Source of the DNA: Fen-178 sp963722575
GTDB taxonomy: Bacteria > Acidobacteriota > Terriglobia > Bryobacterales > Bryobacteraceae
Assembly (NCBI GenBank): GCA_963722575.1
Contig: CAVRNR010000003.1
Location: 310,001-374,000, forward strand
Direction of reading: 5' to 3'
Length of the DNA: 64,000 nucleotides
The position numbers and the translations under genes are program-made. Under the pieces are notes generated by a model. That model ran no database searches. It was given only the letters and a program-made list of their open reading frames with translations, and was not told where the DNA came from. This document shows, piece after piece, positions 1-8,164 of this stretch. Position 1 is the stretch's first letter, and each line of letters begins with the position of its first letter.

Positions 1-229
1 GGAACAAAATCACGCCGCTTTGCCGCAGCGGCCGCCGCCGTTGGATCGCAATTTACCAGAAATCCTTGTCGAGGGTGAGCAAGATTCGGCCTTCGGTTTC
101 CGCGCGATCCAGGAGCGCGGCGTCCTTTGTGCTGGGACAATCCGTCCTCACCCAAGTCACGTCATGGCCAGCCTGGCGCAGTGCTTCGATGGTTGGCAGC
201 GGGAAGTTCTCGTCCGCAATGAGGCGCAT
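1..229 (-). pseudogene. DUF5615 PIN-like toxin, interrupted by a stop codon
   Basis: The frame starts at 229 (MRLIADENFP) and shows the opening typical of DUF5615 PIN-like proteins: an acidic DEN motif near the N-terminus and a later LTLDKDF block. A TAA at 53-55 ends it after 58 residues. The same frame then continues without another stop to the window edge and still reads like the family C-terminus (ending SGVILF), so this is best read as a nonsense mutation in a toxin of about 80 or more residues, although a sequencing error is possible. The start overlaps the stop of the upstream DUF433 gene (TGATG), the usual antitoxin-toxin coupling. The family is thought to act as an RNase toxin. The assignment rests on motif recognition only. 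Confidence 0.7.
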
Positions 230-459
230 CAGACTGGAACCGGGTACGCCTTGTACTCGTGAGCGAGATAGCTGGCGTACTCCAGGCACGCGAGGATGTC
301 ATCCCGCGTCAGCCCCGGATAGTTCGCGAGGATGGCGGCTTCCGATTGACCGGCGGCGAGCAACTCCAAGATGAACTCCACCGCCAGCCGGGTCCCGCGC
401 ACGACCGGTTTACCCGCCAGGACCTCGGGCTCGATCACGATGCGCTCGGGCCAGGACAT
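229..459 (-). CDS. DUF433 antitoxin
   Basis: This 76-residue protein matches the DUF433 pattern: an N-terminal RIVIEPEVLAGKPVVRGTRL block followed by a helical segment with an YPGLTRDDI-like motif, a winged-helix-like DNA-binding fold in known members. DUF433 proteins pair with DUF5615 PIN-like toxins, and here the stop codon overlaps the toxin start by one base. The length is normal for the family. Because the toxin frame is interrupted, the antitoxin may now be an orphan. The likely role is neutralising the toxin and repressing the operon. Confidence 0.85.
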   Translation of the reverse strand: MSWPERIVIEPEVLAGKPVVRGTRLAVEFILELLAAGQSEAAILANYPGLTRDDILACLEYASYLAHEYKAYPVPV

Positions 460-524
460 GCCTTGATCATATACCCCGAAGCGGCAGATGTACCACGGAA
501 GGCGATTTGATAGGCCTCTGAGGT

Positions 525-668
525 GCGCTGGAAGAAGTGTCGTTCGCGGGGCCGGATCTGAAGAAGAAGACCGTCAGGGTGGACGCCGCCTACGTGCGCA
601 GGCAACTTGCCGACATCGTGAAGGACCAGGATCTGATCCGGTACATCCCAACCACGGCAATAAGATAG
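525..668 (+). pseudogene. Remnant of the hslU 3' end
   Basis: Reading frame 525-668 has no start codon and gives about 47 residues that resemble the C-terminal end of the HslU (ClpY) ATPase of the HslUV protease: an ALEEVSF segment, then a VDAAYV block, then KDQDLIRYI, matching the characteristic DLSRFIL/DLSRYIL terminus. The last canonical Leu is replaced by a short run-on tail ending at TAG 666. A TGA lies just upstream in frame (519-521), so only the last tenth of the gene is left. No hslV or other hslU sequence is nearby. I read it as a decayed or recombined gene end rather than a functional gene. Confidence 0.6.
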
Positions 669-691
669 AATCGGGACGACAGGAGGCGTTT

Positions 692-1600
692 GTGCGGCAA
701 TTGCTCCGTGTACTTCAGGTCCTGGTTCTTTTCACCCTTGTCGCCGCGCAGGTTCAGGCACAATCGACCCCGCAGCGCGCCGCGTTTGAAGTGGCCTCAA
801 TCAAGCTAAACAAGAACTGCGGGGCCGGAGCCGTACTCCCTCGGATATCCCCAGGCGGGATCACCTTGCCCTGCCTTTCGGTTCGGATTCTCATTCGGCT
901 CGCATACAGCGCATTTAACGGCGCCGATCTCAATGCGCGCCTTATGCAAGTTCTGAACGGACCAGGCTGGATCGACACGGATCGGTACGATATTTCCGCC
1001 AAGCCCGAGGCCAAAGCCTCCGCCGCGGAGATGGCACCAATGCTCCAGACGCTCCTGGAAGATAGATTCAATCTCAAGGTCCACAAAGAGCCTCGGGACA
1101 CCCCCGTCTACGAACTGACCGTCGCGGAACAGAATCCTAAACTGCGACCGTCGAAAGATGGAGATTGCATCCCGATCGATCTGACTAACCTGTCGGGAGC
1201 GCGCCCGAAGCCGGGCGATCCGGCTCCGAACTACTGTGGTGGAGGCCGGGCGAGGATGAGTGGGGACGTAATGAGCGCCGACTGGGTTGGGATCACTATG
1301 GCGGAACTTGCCGGCCGGATGCTCCCCGCCTATGTGGACCGTCCAGTGGTCGATAGAACCGGCCTTACGGGGCGCTTCAATGTCCACCTGGAATTCGTCC
1401 CCCCGAGGCCGGTAGGGCCGATTTTCCTCAACGGCCAGGAGATGCCTGCCCCGGCCCCTGGGGCAGAGGCTCCGGCGGAGCCATCGGGACCCTCGATCTT
1501 CACCGCGCTTCAGAAGCAACTCGGGCTGAAGCTCTCGCCGGGCAAGGACCCCTTGGATGTGATTGTCGTCGATCGCGTAGAGAGACCCTCCGAGAATTAG
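692..1600 (+). CDS. TIGR03435-family secreted protein
   Basis: This 302-residue protein carries the TIGR03435 domain, a large paralogous family in Solibacter-type Acidobacteria with unknown function. Hallmarks visible are FEVASIK just after the signal peptide, a GPGWIDTDRYDI-like block, an MLQTLLEDRFNLKVH block, and DRTGLTGRF near the end. I chose the GTG at 692 because AGGAGG at 681-686 sits five bases upstream and a good signal peptide follows (hydrophobic LLRVLQVLVLFTLVAAQVQA). A longer open frame reaches back to 488 but covers the hslU remnant in another frame. The protein is probably exported; no enzymatic motif is evident. Confidence 0.85.
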   Translation: MRQLLRVLQVLVLFTLVAAQVQAQSTPQRAAFEVASIKLNKNCGAGAVLPRISPGGITLPCLSVRILIRLAYSAFNGADLNARLMQVLNGPGWIDTDRYDISAKPEAKASAAEMAPMLQTLLEDRFNLKVHKEPRDTPVYELTVAEQNPKLRPSKDGDCIPIDLTNLSGARPKPGDPAPNYCGGGRARMSGDVMSADWVGITMAELAGRMLPAYVDRPVVDRTGLTGRFNVHLEFVPPRPVGPIFLNGQEMPAPAPGAEAPAEPSGPSIFTALQKQLGLKLSPGKDPLDVIVVDRVERPSEN

Positions 1601-1771
1601 GAAGGGAAGCCGCGCCAGGCGCAGTTCGCGACCAGGTTCGGCCTGCCGCCGGCGACACTGAGAAACTGGGAGCAGGGCCGGGCGCATCCGGACGCGCCCA
1701 CCCGCGTGCTGCTGGCGGTGATCGCGAAGCACCCCGAAGCGGTAGAGGACGTCCTGCGGAAGGCGAGTTGA
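1601..1771 (+). pseudogene. Remnant of a HigA-like XRE regulator
   Basis: Directly after the stop of the TIGR03435 gene the same frame encodes about 56 residues ending at TGA 1769-1771 that look like the C-terminal half of a HigA-type helix-turn-helix antitoxin: FATRFGLPPATLRNWEQGR, then an AHPDAP loop and a final VLLAVIAKHPEAV helix. The recognition-helix part and the typical C-terminal helix are intact, but there is no start codon or first helix and no HigB-like toxin. It is probably the remaining 3' piece of a TA module. Confidence 0.65.
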
Positions 1772-1815
1772 TCGTCAGGGTAGACGCCGGCGGATTCGGG
1801 GATCGCGATGCAGTT

Positions 1816-2646
1816 TCACTTTCGCGGGTCGAAGCGCATTTCAACCTCGGTTTTCACTTTGACGGGGTGGCCGCCCCGGAGTGTGGGCCGGTAACGAAAC
1901 TGAGACCACACTACACTCTCGCAGAGTTGCGCGGTGCTTTCCAGATCGGAGATTTTCCCTTCCGGATCGATGACCACTTTGCAACTAACCGTTCCGCCCT
2001 CGGGCTGCCAAAGGGGTGCGGTTAGAACGGGCGAACCCTCCATCAGAAGAGCGCGTTGTTTATCCGCCGCAACAGAGACTTCGGGGATGTCCTTCTCCTC
2101 GGCCGCGGCCTCTTTCTTCGGTTCCGCGGGAGCGGCGCCGCTCTCCGTGGCTGTAACGGGCTGTATGCGCGTAACCAGGAAAACGGCCCTGGCGGGATAC
2201 CGTTTCACAATGGCGCGCAAAGCCGCCGCCTGCGCGTCGATGGCATCGAAGGGCAGGTTGCTCCAGGCCGTCGTGACGACGCGCTCGCAGCTCGATTGGA
2301 GCGGATAGCCGTTCTTGCCCTGGTCGGGATCGCCGATCTCGTCAATGGTCTTTTGCGCGTAGACGCCCTCGGCAATGTACTGGTCCCCGTGGACTACCTC
2401 GACGGGTGTCCTCAGGAACAGGCGGTACCGGCGCGCGCCTACCCAAAGGTACACGGAAGGTCCACCGGCGTTCAGAGCGGCATCGCTGGCCCCGCCCGAT
2501 TCCGTCAGAACTTGGGCCTTTCCCTGGATTTTGTCTAGCGCGGCTACGGCTTTCTTGGATTCGTTGGCCGATGGCTGGCTGGAGCAACCAACCAATGCGG
2601 CCAGCGTAAGTACGAGAAAACAGAAGATGCGTGCGTTGCGGTTCAT
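1816..2646 (-). CDS. Lipoprotein with TonB-like C-terminal domain
   Basis: The 276-residue product begins with a lipoprotein signal peptide whose lipobox ends at Cys21 (LAALVGC), so it should be anchored to a membrane facing the periplasm. The middle region has a low-complexity Ala/Glu/Lys stretch near residue 180. The C-terminal third (VVIDPEGKISDLES through FRYRPTLRGGHPV) resembles the TonB_C fold, where a conserved pattern of Tyr-x-Pro-x-x-x-Gly-x-Pro-V is followed by a beta strand. There is no N-terminal TM plus Pro-rich linker, so it is not a classical TonB. The function is unknown. It is transcribed divergently from the GH74 gene. Confidence 0.65.
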   Translation of the reverse strand: MNRNARIFCFLVLTLAALVGCSSQPSANESKKAVAALDKIQGKAQVLTESGGASDAALNAGGPSVYLWVGARRYRLFLRTPVEVVHGDQYIAEGVYAQKTIDEIGDPDQGKNGYPLQSSCERVVTTAWSNLPFDAIDAQAAALRAIVKRYPARAVFLVTRIQPVTATESGAAPAEPKKEAAAEEKDIPEVSVAADKQRALLMEGSPVLTAPLWQPEGGTVSCKVVIDPEGKISDLESTAQLCESVVWSQFRYRPTLRGGHPVKVKTEVEMRFDPRK

Positions 2647-2747
2647 CCGTCATGCCCTCGCTTTCGAGACGTATTCGTCCGAATCCGAAGGTATCACGGG
2701 GCGCGATCGCTTACAACGGTACGCAGTCCGCCGCCGTCCAGCGGGCA

Positions 2748-2776
2748 TTGTGCGCCGTGCGCCCGCCGCATACAAT
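2748..2776 (+). promoter_or_regulatory. Candidate sigma-70-type promoter of the GH74 gene
   Basis: TTGTGC (2748-2753) and TACAAT (2771-2776) are separated by 17 bases and lie about 38 bases before the start codon at 2814, which has its own AAGGAG site. Spacing and sequence fit a vegetative promoter; the assignment is by inspection only. Confidence 0.45.
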
Positions 2777-2813
2777 GAGTGTTCGCAAACCCGGAGTTTT
2801 CAAAGGAGCCGTT

Positions 2814-5219
2814 ATGTCCGCGCATCGTGTGGCTGCCGTAGTTTCCGCGTCCGTCTGGATCGCCCTGGCCTTACTGATCCCCGCCACCGCCCAAAACCCG
2901 TCCGGGAAGCCCGCCTCCGAACCCTATTCCTGGAAGAACGTCCAGATTGTGGGCGGCGGTTTTGTGGACGGCATCATCTTCCATCCCACCGCCAAGGGCG
3001 TCCGCTACGCCCGCACCGATATGGGCGGCGCCTACCGCTGGAATGGCCGGACCAATCGCTGGGAACCGCTGCTCGATTGGGTGCCGTACGAAGATTCCAA
3101 CCTGATGGGCGTGGAGAGCATGGCGGTGGACGCTTCCGATTCCAACCGCGTGTACCTCGCCTGCGGCACGTATACCAATGCCAACACGCCCGACGGCGCC
3201 ATCCTGCGCTCCAGCGACCGCGGCAAGACTTTTGCGCGGACCAACGTGCCTTTCAAGTTCGGCGGCAACGAGGACGGCCGGGGCAACGGTGAGCGCATGA
3301 CCGTGGATCCCAACAATGGCAAAGTCCTGTACCTGGGCACGCGCCAGGCCGGCCTGTGGAGAAGCACGGACGGCGCGGCGACGTGGAGCAAGGTGGACAG
3401 CTTTCCCGATGTGACCGAAGCGCCGCCCGCCGGTGGACCGCCGGCGGGGGGCCGTGGGGCGGGTGGTCGAGTCGCCCGCGGCAGCGGAATCGTCGTCACC
3501 CTGGTCGACCCCCGCAGCGGCTCGAAGGGTAAGACCAGCTCAACCATCTATGTCGCCGTCTCCCTGATGGGCCGGGACAACCTGTTCCGCAGCACGGATT
3601 CCGGGAAGACGTGGCAGCCCGTGCCTGGCCAGCCCACCCAATACCGGCCCACCCACATGGTGATGGCGTCCGATGGAACGCTCTACCTTTCCTACGGCAC
3701 GGCGCCGGGACCCAGCCGCATGACCGCCGGCGGCGTCTGGAAGCTCGATACCAACTCCGGCGCCTGGACCGAGATCACACCCGTGAAGCCCGACGCCGCC
3801 AAGAACGAAGCGTTCGGATGGGCCGCGGTGGCCGTGGACGCGCATAATCCCAAAGTGGCCATCGCCAGCACGTTCGGCCGTATGAACGGAGCCGGCGGCG
3901 AGGACGATATGTTCCGCACCATCGACGGCGGCAAGACATGGAAAGCGGTGTTCGGCGGAGGAGGAGGCGGCACGTTCGATTTCAGCCTGGCGCCCTACAC
4001 GGCCACCACTCCCATCCACTGGATGTTCGATATCGAGATCGATCCGGCGGATTCCAACCACGCCATGTTCACCACCGGCTACGGCGGCTGGGAGACCTTC
4101 AACCTCACCGATCTGGACAGTGGCAGGCCCACCCGATGGAGCATCATGGCCTCCGGCATCGAACAGACGGCGCTGCTGGATATGGCCAGCCCGACAAAAG
4201 GCGCGCACCTACTCAGCGCAATAGGAGACTACGGCGGGTTCGTGCACTGGGACCTCGACAAGCCGTCGCCGGAAGGGGCCTCCAGTCCGCCGGTGTTCAA
4301 CAACACCAGCGGGATTGCCTGCGGCGAGAGCCAGCCCGAGGTGATCGTGCGCGTGGGCGTGTGCTCGCACCACCACCTGCCCGGCTTCAACATCAGCTAC
4401 TCGCTCGACAGCGGCAAGACCTGGCAGCCGCCGGCCACCCAGCCGGCGACCCTGCCTTCGGCGGCCGGAGCGCAGTTCGGCGGAAGGGGGCCGAGTGGGC
4501 CGAGTACGGGCGACATCGCGGTTTCTTCCGACGGTGCTACCTGGGTCTGGATTCCGCGGGGCTACCCGGCGTTCTTCACCACCGACAAAGGCGCCACGTG
4601 GACCGAGTCCAAGGGCGTGCCCAATAACACGCGCATCGTCGCGGACCGCGTGAACCCCAAGAAGTTCTACGCCATGTCGCTCGTTGAAGGCAAGTTCTTC
4701 CTCAGCACCGACGGCGCCGCCACCTTCGTCGAGCAGCCATTCAGCTTACCGGGCGGCCTGCCCACGCGCAGCGGCGTTCGCATCGAAGGCGGCAGCGGCT
4801 GGGACCGCCTTTACACCACCCCCGGCAAGGAAGGCGACATCTGGCTGGCCGCATTGAACGGCCTCTATCACTCCACCGACACGGGCAAGACCTTCACGCG
4901 CATGGAAGGGGTCACCGAACTGCGCGGCTTCGGTTTCGGCAAAGCCGCGCCCGGATCGAGCGACCCGGCGCTGTACCTGGCCGGGGTGGCAAACGGCGAG
5001 CGCGGCATTCTCCGCTCGGACGACTGGGCGCGCACCTGGACGCGCATCAACGACGACCGGCACCAGTTTGGCTTAATCGGGCAGATCACCGGCGACCCCA
5101 AGCTGTACGGCCGGGTCTACGTAGGCACGTTCGGCCGCGGAATCCTGTACGGCGATCCGGTGCGGAAAAAGGGCGAGCCGCTAGCGAGTTCTGATATACG
5201 GAAGCAGACTCAGCCGTAA
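2814..5219 (+). CDS. Secreted GH74 xyloglucanase
   Basis: The 801-residue product starts at ATG 2814, preceded by AAGGAG and followed by a signal peptide cleaved around ATAQ (residue 27). The motif ARTDMGGAYRW around residue 66-76 is the GH74 signature, and Asp69 corresponds to the conserved catalytic Asp of the N-terminal propeller. Repeated SxDxGKTW/F motifs (Asp-box or BNR type) occur along the chain, as expected for the two seven-bladed propellers of GH74. The length fits a single catalytic module without a carbohydrate-binding domain. The likely job is endo-hydrolysis of xyloglucan outside the cell or in the periplasm. A Gly/Ala/Arg-rich insert near residues 203-225 is low complexity. 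The 3' end overlaps the convergent membrane gene by 39 bases. Confidence 0.9.
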   Translation: MSAHRVAAVVSASVWIALALLIPATAQNPSGKPASEPYSWKNVQIVGGGFVDGIIFHPTAKGVRYARTDMGGAYRWNGRTNRWEPLLDWVPYEDSNLMGVESMAVDASDSNRVYLACGTYTNANTPDGAILRSSDRGKTFARTNVPFKFGGNEDGRGNGERMTVDPNNGKVLYLGTRQAGLWRSTDGAATWSKVDSFPDVTEAPPAGGPPAGGRGAGGRVARGSGIVVTLVDPRSGSKGKTSSTIYVAVSLMGRDNLFRSTDSGKTWQPVPGQPTQYRPTHMVMASDGTLYLSYGTAPGPSRMTAGGVWKLDTNSGAWTEITPVKPDAAKNEAFGWAAVAVDAHNPKVAIASTFGRMNGAGGEDDMFRTIDGGKTWKAVFGGGGGGTFDFSLAPYTATTPIHWMFDIEIDPADSNHAMFTTGYGGWETFNLTDLDSGRPTRWSIMASGIEQTALLDMASPTKGAHLLSAIGDYGGFVHWDLDKPSPEGASSPPVFNNTSGIACGESQPEVIVRVGVCSHHHLPGFNISYSLDSGKTWQPPATQPATLPSAAGAQFGGRGPSGPSTGDIAVSSDGATWVWIPRGYPAFFTTDKGATWTESKGVPNNTRIVADRVNPKKFYAMSLVEGKFFLSTDGAATFVEQPFSLPGGLPTRSGVRIEGGSGWDRLYTTPGKEGDIWLAALNGLYHSTDTGKTFTRMEGVTELRGFGFGKAAPGSSDPALYLAGVANGERGILRSDDWARTWTRINDDRHQFGLIGQITGDPKLYGRVYVGTFGRGILYGDPVRKKGEPLASSDIRKQTQP

Positions 5220-5621
5220 GGCCAGTACCTGGAGAGCGGCGAACAAGGCCACCACGCCAAGAGCTGCCGCCGGGCGTAAGGTCGTTCTCCAGCGAAGACC
5301 CGCACCAGTTCCGCATAGACACCCCACCCCAACGATCAGGGTCATGGCGATCTCCACCGGGGAGAAGTGTCCTGTAAGAATCCGCGCCCACCCTAGAAGG
5401 AACAGCCAAATGGCGATCATGATTGCAAGCCAAATAACGAAGCAGGGTAAGGCGGACCACTTGGCAAGTTCCCGATGCTGAAACCCCCAGACAATCGGAA
5501 ACCACAGGGGTAGCGTCTGAACTTCATGGCGCAGAGACCCGTTGCTAACGGCACCCACCACATAAAGCGCTACCAAAACGGCCAACGAACTGTAGGCGAT
5601 CCATTTCGAAAAAGCCGGCAT
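5181..5621 (-). CDS. Small integral membrane protein, unknown function
   Basis: The 146-residue product starting at MPAFSKW is very hydrophobic, with about four predicted membrane spans (residues near 8-28, 55-80, 90-110, 118-138). GGAGG lies three to four bases upstream of ATG 5621, which supports this start over a longer one at 5660. I do not recognise a family. It is convergent with the GH74 gene and overlaps its end, and a compound palindrome lies just upstream. Its codon use is ordinary for the window, but the gene could be spurious. Confidence 0.5.
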   Translation of the reverse strand: MPAFSKWIAYSSLAVLVALYVVGAVSNGSLRHEVQTLPLWFPIVWGFQHRELAKWSALPCFVIWLAIMIAIWLFLLGWARILTGHFSPVEIAMTLIVGVGCLCGTGAGLRWRTTLRPAAALGVVALFAALQVLALRLSLLPYIRTR

Positions 5622-5676
5622 GACCCTCCGATACGAAACGACCCCGGGGTTTGTTCCCACGTTTGCGCGCTAGCCA

Positions 5677-5772
5677 GTGGGGCAGGATGGCATCCTGCGC
5701 GGCGGTTGGTTACCGCCGCCGTTCCGGGAAGGGCCGATTACCAATCGGCCGCAGATTAACAATCTGCCCCAC
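5677..5772. repeat. Compound palindromic repeat, copy 1
   Basis: The segment opens with GTGGGGC and closes with the complement GCCCCAC. Inside are four consecutive small hairpins, each with perfect arms and a short loop: around AGGAT/ATCCT, GGCGGT/ACCGCC, GGCCGATT/AATCGGCC and CAGATT/AATCTG. It lies between the membrane gene and the GH106-like gene. The same architecture recurs at 25713-25817 and partly at 47188-47228. Confidence 0.75.
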
Positions 5773-5820
5773 ATCAGATTACAATTGGCTTTCGCATAAC
5801 CTTCCCATGGAGGAATAATC

Positions 5821-8160
5821 ATGCGCTTCAACTTTCGAATTCTCGCCCTGGCCGTTTGCACGGCATCTCTGCTGACATCGCAGAGCCTGGACCCCGCCGT
5901 ATTCAAGGATCCTCCGGCTGAGTTTCGTGGACATGAGATGTACGGCTATGGGCAATTCAACCTGTCCAATTTGTCGGAGGAAAAGATCCGCGCCGACGTG
6001 GACACCATGGCCAAGCGGAACTTTGGCGGATTTGCCGTCGAGCCGAGCGGAGGCCCCACCACCGGCCTGCCAGCGGACTATCTGAAGGCGACCGGGCGCA
6101 AGCCGTCGAGCGAGGGCGCGGTCTACCTGAGCGACGAATACTTCAAATACTACCGGGCAGCCCTGGAGGAGGCCCGGAAGAACGGACTGGAAGTGATCTT
6201 GTACGACACATGGGCCTACCCCACGGGGATGGTGGATGGGCAGCTCTATGCCAAATACCCGCAGTACATTGCCAAGAGCCTGGAGATGGCGGAAACCAAC
6301 GTGAGCGGTCCGGCGAAGACGGAATTGACCATCCCCGGGAACCTGTACATCGGCGCCGTGATGATGAACCGCGACACCTTCGAGCTGGTGGACATCAGCT
6401 CGCAGGGCGGGCCTGGCAAGCCGCTGGTGACCCAGGTCCCCAAGGGCAACTGGAAAGTGATGGCGTTCTATCTGGATTCGACCATCCGGCCGGCCTCGCA
6501 GAAAGGGGCCTTCGTCGACTATCTGGACTCGACCGCCATGGACGCGTTCATCTCTCTGAGCTACCAGAAGCACTTCGACCATGTCGGCGAGTTCTTCGGG
6601 AAGGAGATCAAGTTCTCATTCTGGGACGAGCCGGCCATGCATCCCGTCGACGGACGCATGTGGACGCCCGCTTTCAACCAGGGGTTCGAGAAAAAGTACG
6701 GCTACTCGCCGATGAAATACTACCCGGCGCTGTGGTATGACATCGGCCCCAACACGGCGGCCGCGCGCAACGCGCTGTTCGGATATCGCGCCTACCTGTT
6801 TGCCACCAACTATGTGAAGAAGATCGAGGATTTCTGCGAGGCGCACGGCATCAAGGCGGGCGGCCATTTCGACCAGGAGGAGATTGTGAATCCGGTGGCC
6901 GTGAACGGCGATTTCATCAAGCTGTTCGAGTACCAGGGCGTGCCGGCGGTGGACGACATCTACTTCCTGGGGCGGTCGAACCCGGGGTACAAGATTGCGT
7001 CGTCGGCGGCATTCAACTGGGACAAACCGGTGATGTTCGCGGAGACTTACGCGGCCTACAACGGGATCAACGAGAAGACGGTCTACAAGGTGGCCATGGA
7101 TCAATACGCCATGGGAGTGAACTTGCAGGTGACCAGCGGCGGGCCGGGGGTTTGGAACGCCGCGTACGTGCCCGAATTCAATCGCTTTCTGGGCCGCATG
7201 AGTTACCTGCTGCAACATGGCCGGCACGTGGCGGACGTGGCCGTGCTGTATCCCATCGCCGCGCTCCAGGCGGCCTACCAGAATGAGGGCGGGCAGCACC
7301 CGGCGCCGGCGCAAAACCCGGAGCCCAACATCAATGGCGAGGCTTCCGCGCGCGAAGGCGGCGTCACTCCCGCCGAGATCGACTACCAGGATATTGGCGA
7401 AGCGCTGTTCCATGGACTGCGGGTGGATTACACCTACGTGCATCCCGAAGTGCTGGCGGAGCGATGCACGGTGGAGGGGTCGAAGCTGATTCTGAACAAT
7501 AAGGAGAACCGCGAGGAATACAGCGTGCTGTTCGTCCCCGGCGGCGACACGCTCTCGGTGGCGGCAGCGGCCAAAATCAAAGAGTTCTACGACCAGGGCG
7601 GAGTGGTGATCTCGACCAGCAAGCTGCCCACGAAATCGGCGGAGTTCGGACGCGACAAGGAGATCCAGAAGATGGTGGCCGACGTGTTCGGTCTGCCGGT
7701 GAACGACCCTCCCACGGCGGATTTGCAGCGCGCCATGGGCGGCCGGCTGGTCACCTTCTATTTCCTCAAGCGCAACGCGGCGGGTGGACGAGCGTACTTC
7801 CTGCCGAAAGCGGAGCCTTGGGTGTTGCAGTGGGCCTTGGGACAGGTGCTGCCGGTGAGGGATGTGAACATCCAGGAACCGATCCCGTTGTTGAAGAAAG
7901 GCCCGGACTACGATGGCGCCCTAACCTATATTCACAAAGTCAAGAACGGGCAGGACATTTTCTTTTTTGCGAACTCCACCGACAAGCCGGTGGATACGAA
8001 GGTGGTGCTGCGCGGCAGGAAGGCATTGCGGATCTGGGACCCGCAGACCGGCGATTCGCAGCCGGCCGAACTTACGGCGGGCGAAACCAATGGGCAGCCG
8101 GTAACGACGGTCCACCTGGTGCTGCCGCCAGTGAGTGCGTTGTTCTACGTCGAGGAGTGA
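5821..8160 (+). CDS. Secreted GH106-like alpha-L-rhamnosidase
   Basis: The 779-residue product has a signal peptide (cleavage near TSQS, residue 21) and a TIM-barrel-like N-terminal half resembling GH106-type alpha-L-rhamnosidases: the LYDTWAYPTGM block around residues 128-137 and the FSFWDEPAMH block around 266-274, where the Asp-Glu pair corresponds to a conserved active-site segment. The C-terminal half looks like a beta-galactosidase-type trimerisation domain (VLFVPGGDTLS, then a jelly-roll). A GGAGGA ribosome site precedes ATG 5821. The probable role is releasing rhamnose from plant polysaccharides such as rhamnogalacturonan. The family assignment is by motif recall; a related GH106-like protein is encoded at 59975-62230. 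Confidence 0.7.
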   Translation: MRFNFRILALAVCTASLLTSQSLDPAVFKDPPAEFRGHEMYGYGQFNLSNLSEEKIRADVDTMAKRNFGGFAVEPSGGPTTGLPADYLKATGRKPSSEGAVYLSDEYFKYYRAALEEARKNGLEVILYDTWAYPTGMVDGQLYAKYPQYIAKSLEMAETNVSGPAKTELTIPGNLYIGAVMMNRDTFELVDISSQGGPGKPLVTQVPKGNWKVMAFYLDSTIRPASQKGAFVDYLDSTAMDAFISLSYQKHFDHVGEFFGKEIKFSFWDEPAMHPVDGRMWTPAFNQGFEKKYGYSPMKYYPALWYDIGPNTAAARNALFGYRAYLFATNYVKKIEDFCEAHGIKAGGHFDQEEIVNPVAVNGDFIKLFEYQGVPAVDDIYFLGRSNPGYKIASSAAFNWDKPVMFAETYAAYNGINEKTVYKVAMDQYAMGVNLQVTSGGPGVWNAAYVPEFNRFLGRMSYLLQHGRHVADVAVLYPIAALQAAYQNEGGQHPAPAQNPEPNINGEASAREGGVTPAEIDYQDIGEALFHGLRVDYTYVHPEVLAERCTVEGSKLILNNKENREEYSVLFVPGGDTLSVAAAAKIKEFYDQGGVVISTSKLPTKSAEFGRDKEIQKMVADVFGLPVNDPPTADLQRAMGGRLVTFYFLKRNAAGGRAYFLPKAEPWVLQWALGQVLPVRDVNIQEPIPLLKKGPDYDGALTYIHKVKNGQDIFFFANSTDKPVDTKVVLRGRKALRIWDPQTGDSQPAELTAGETNGQPVTTVHLVLPPVSALFYVEE

Positions 8161-8164
8161 CGTT

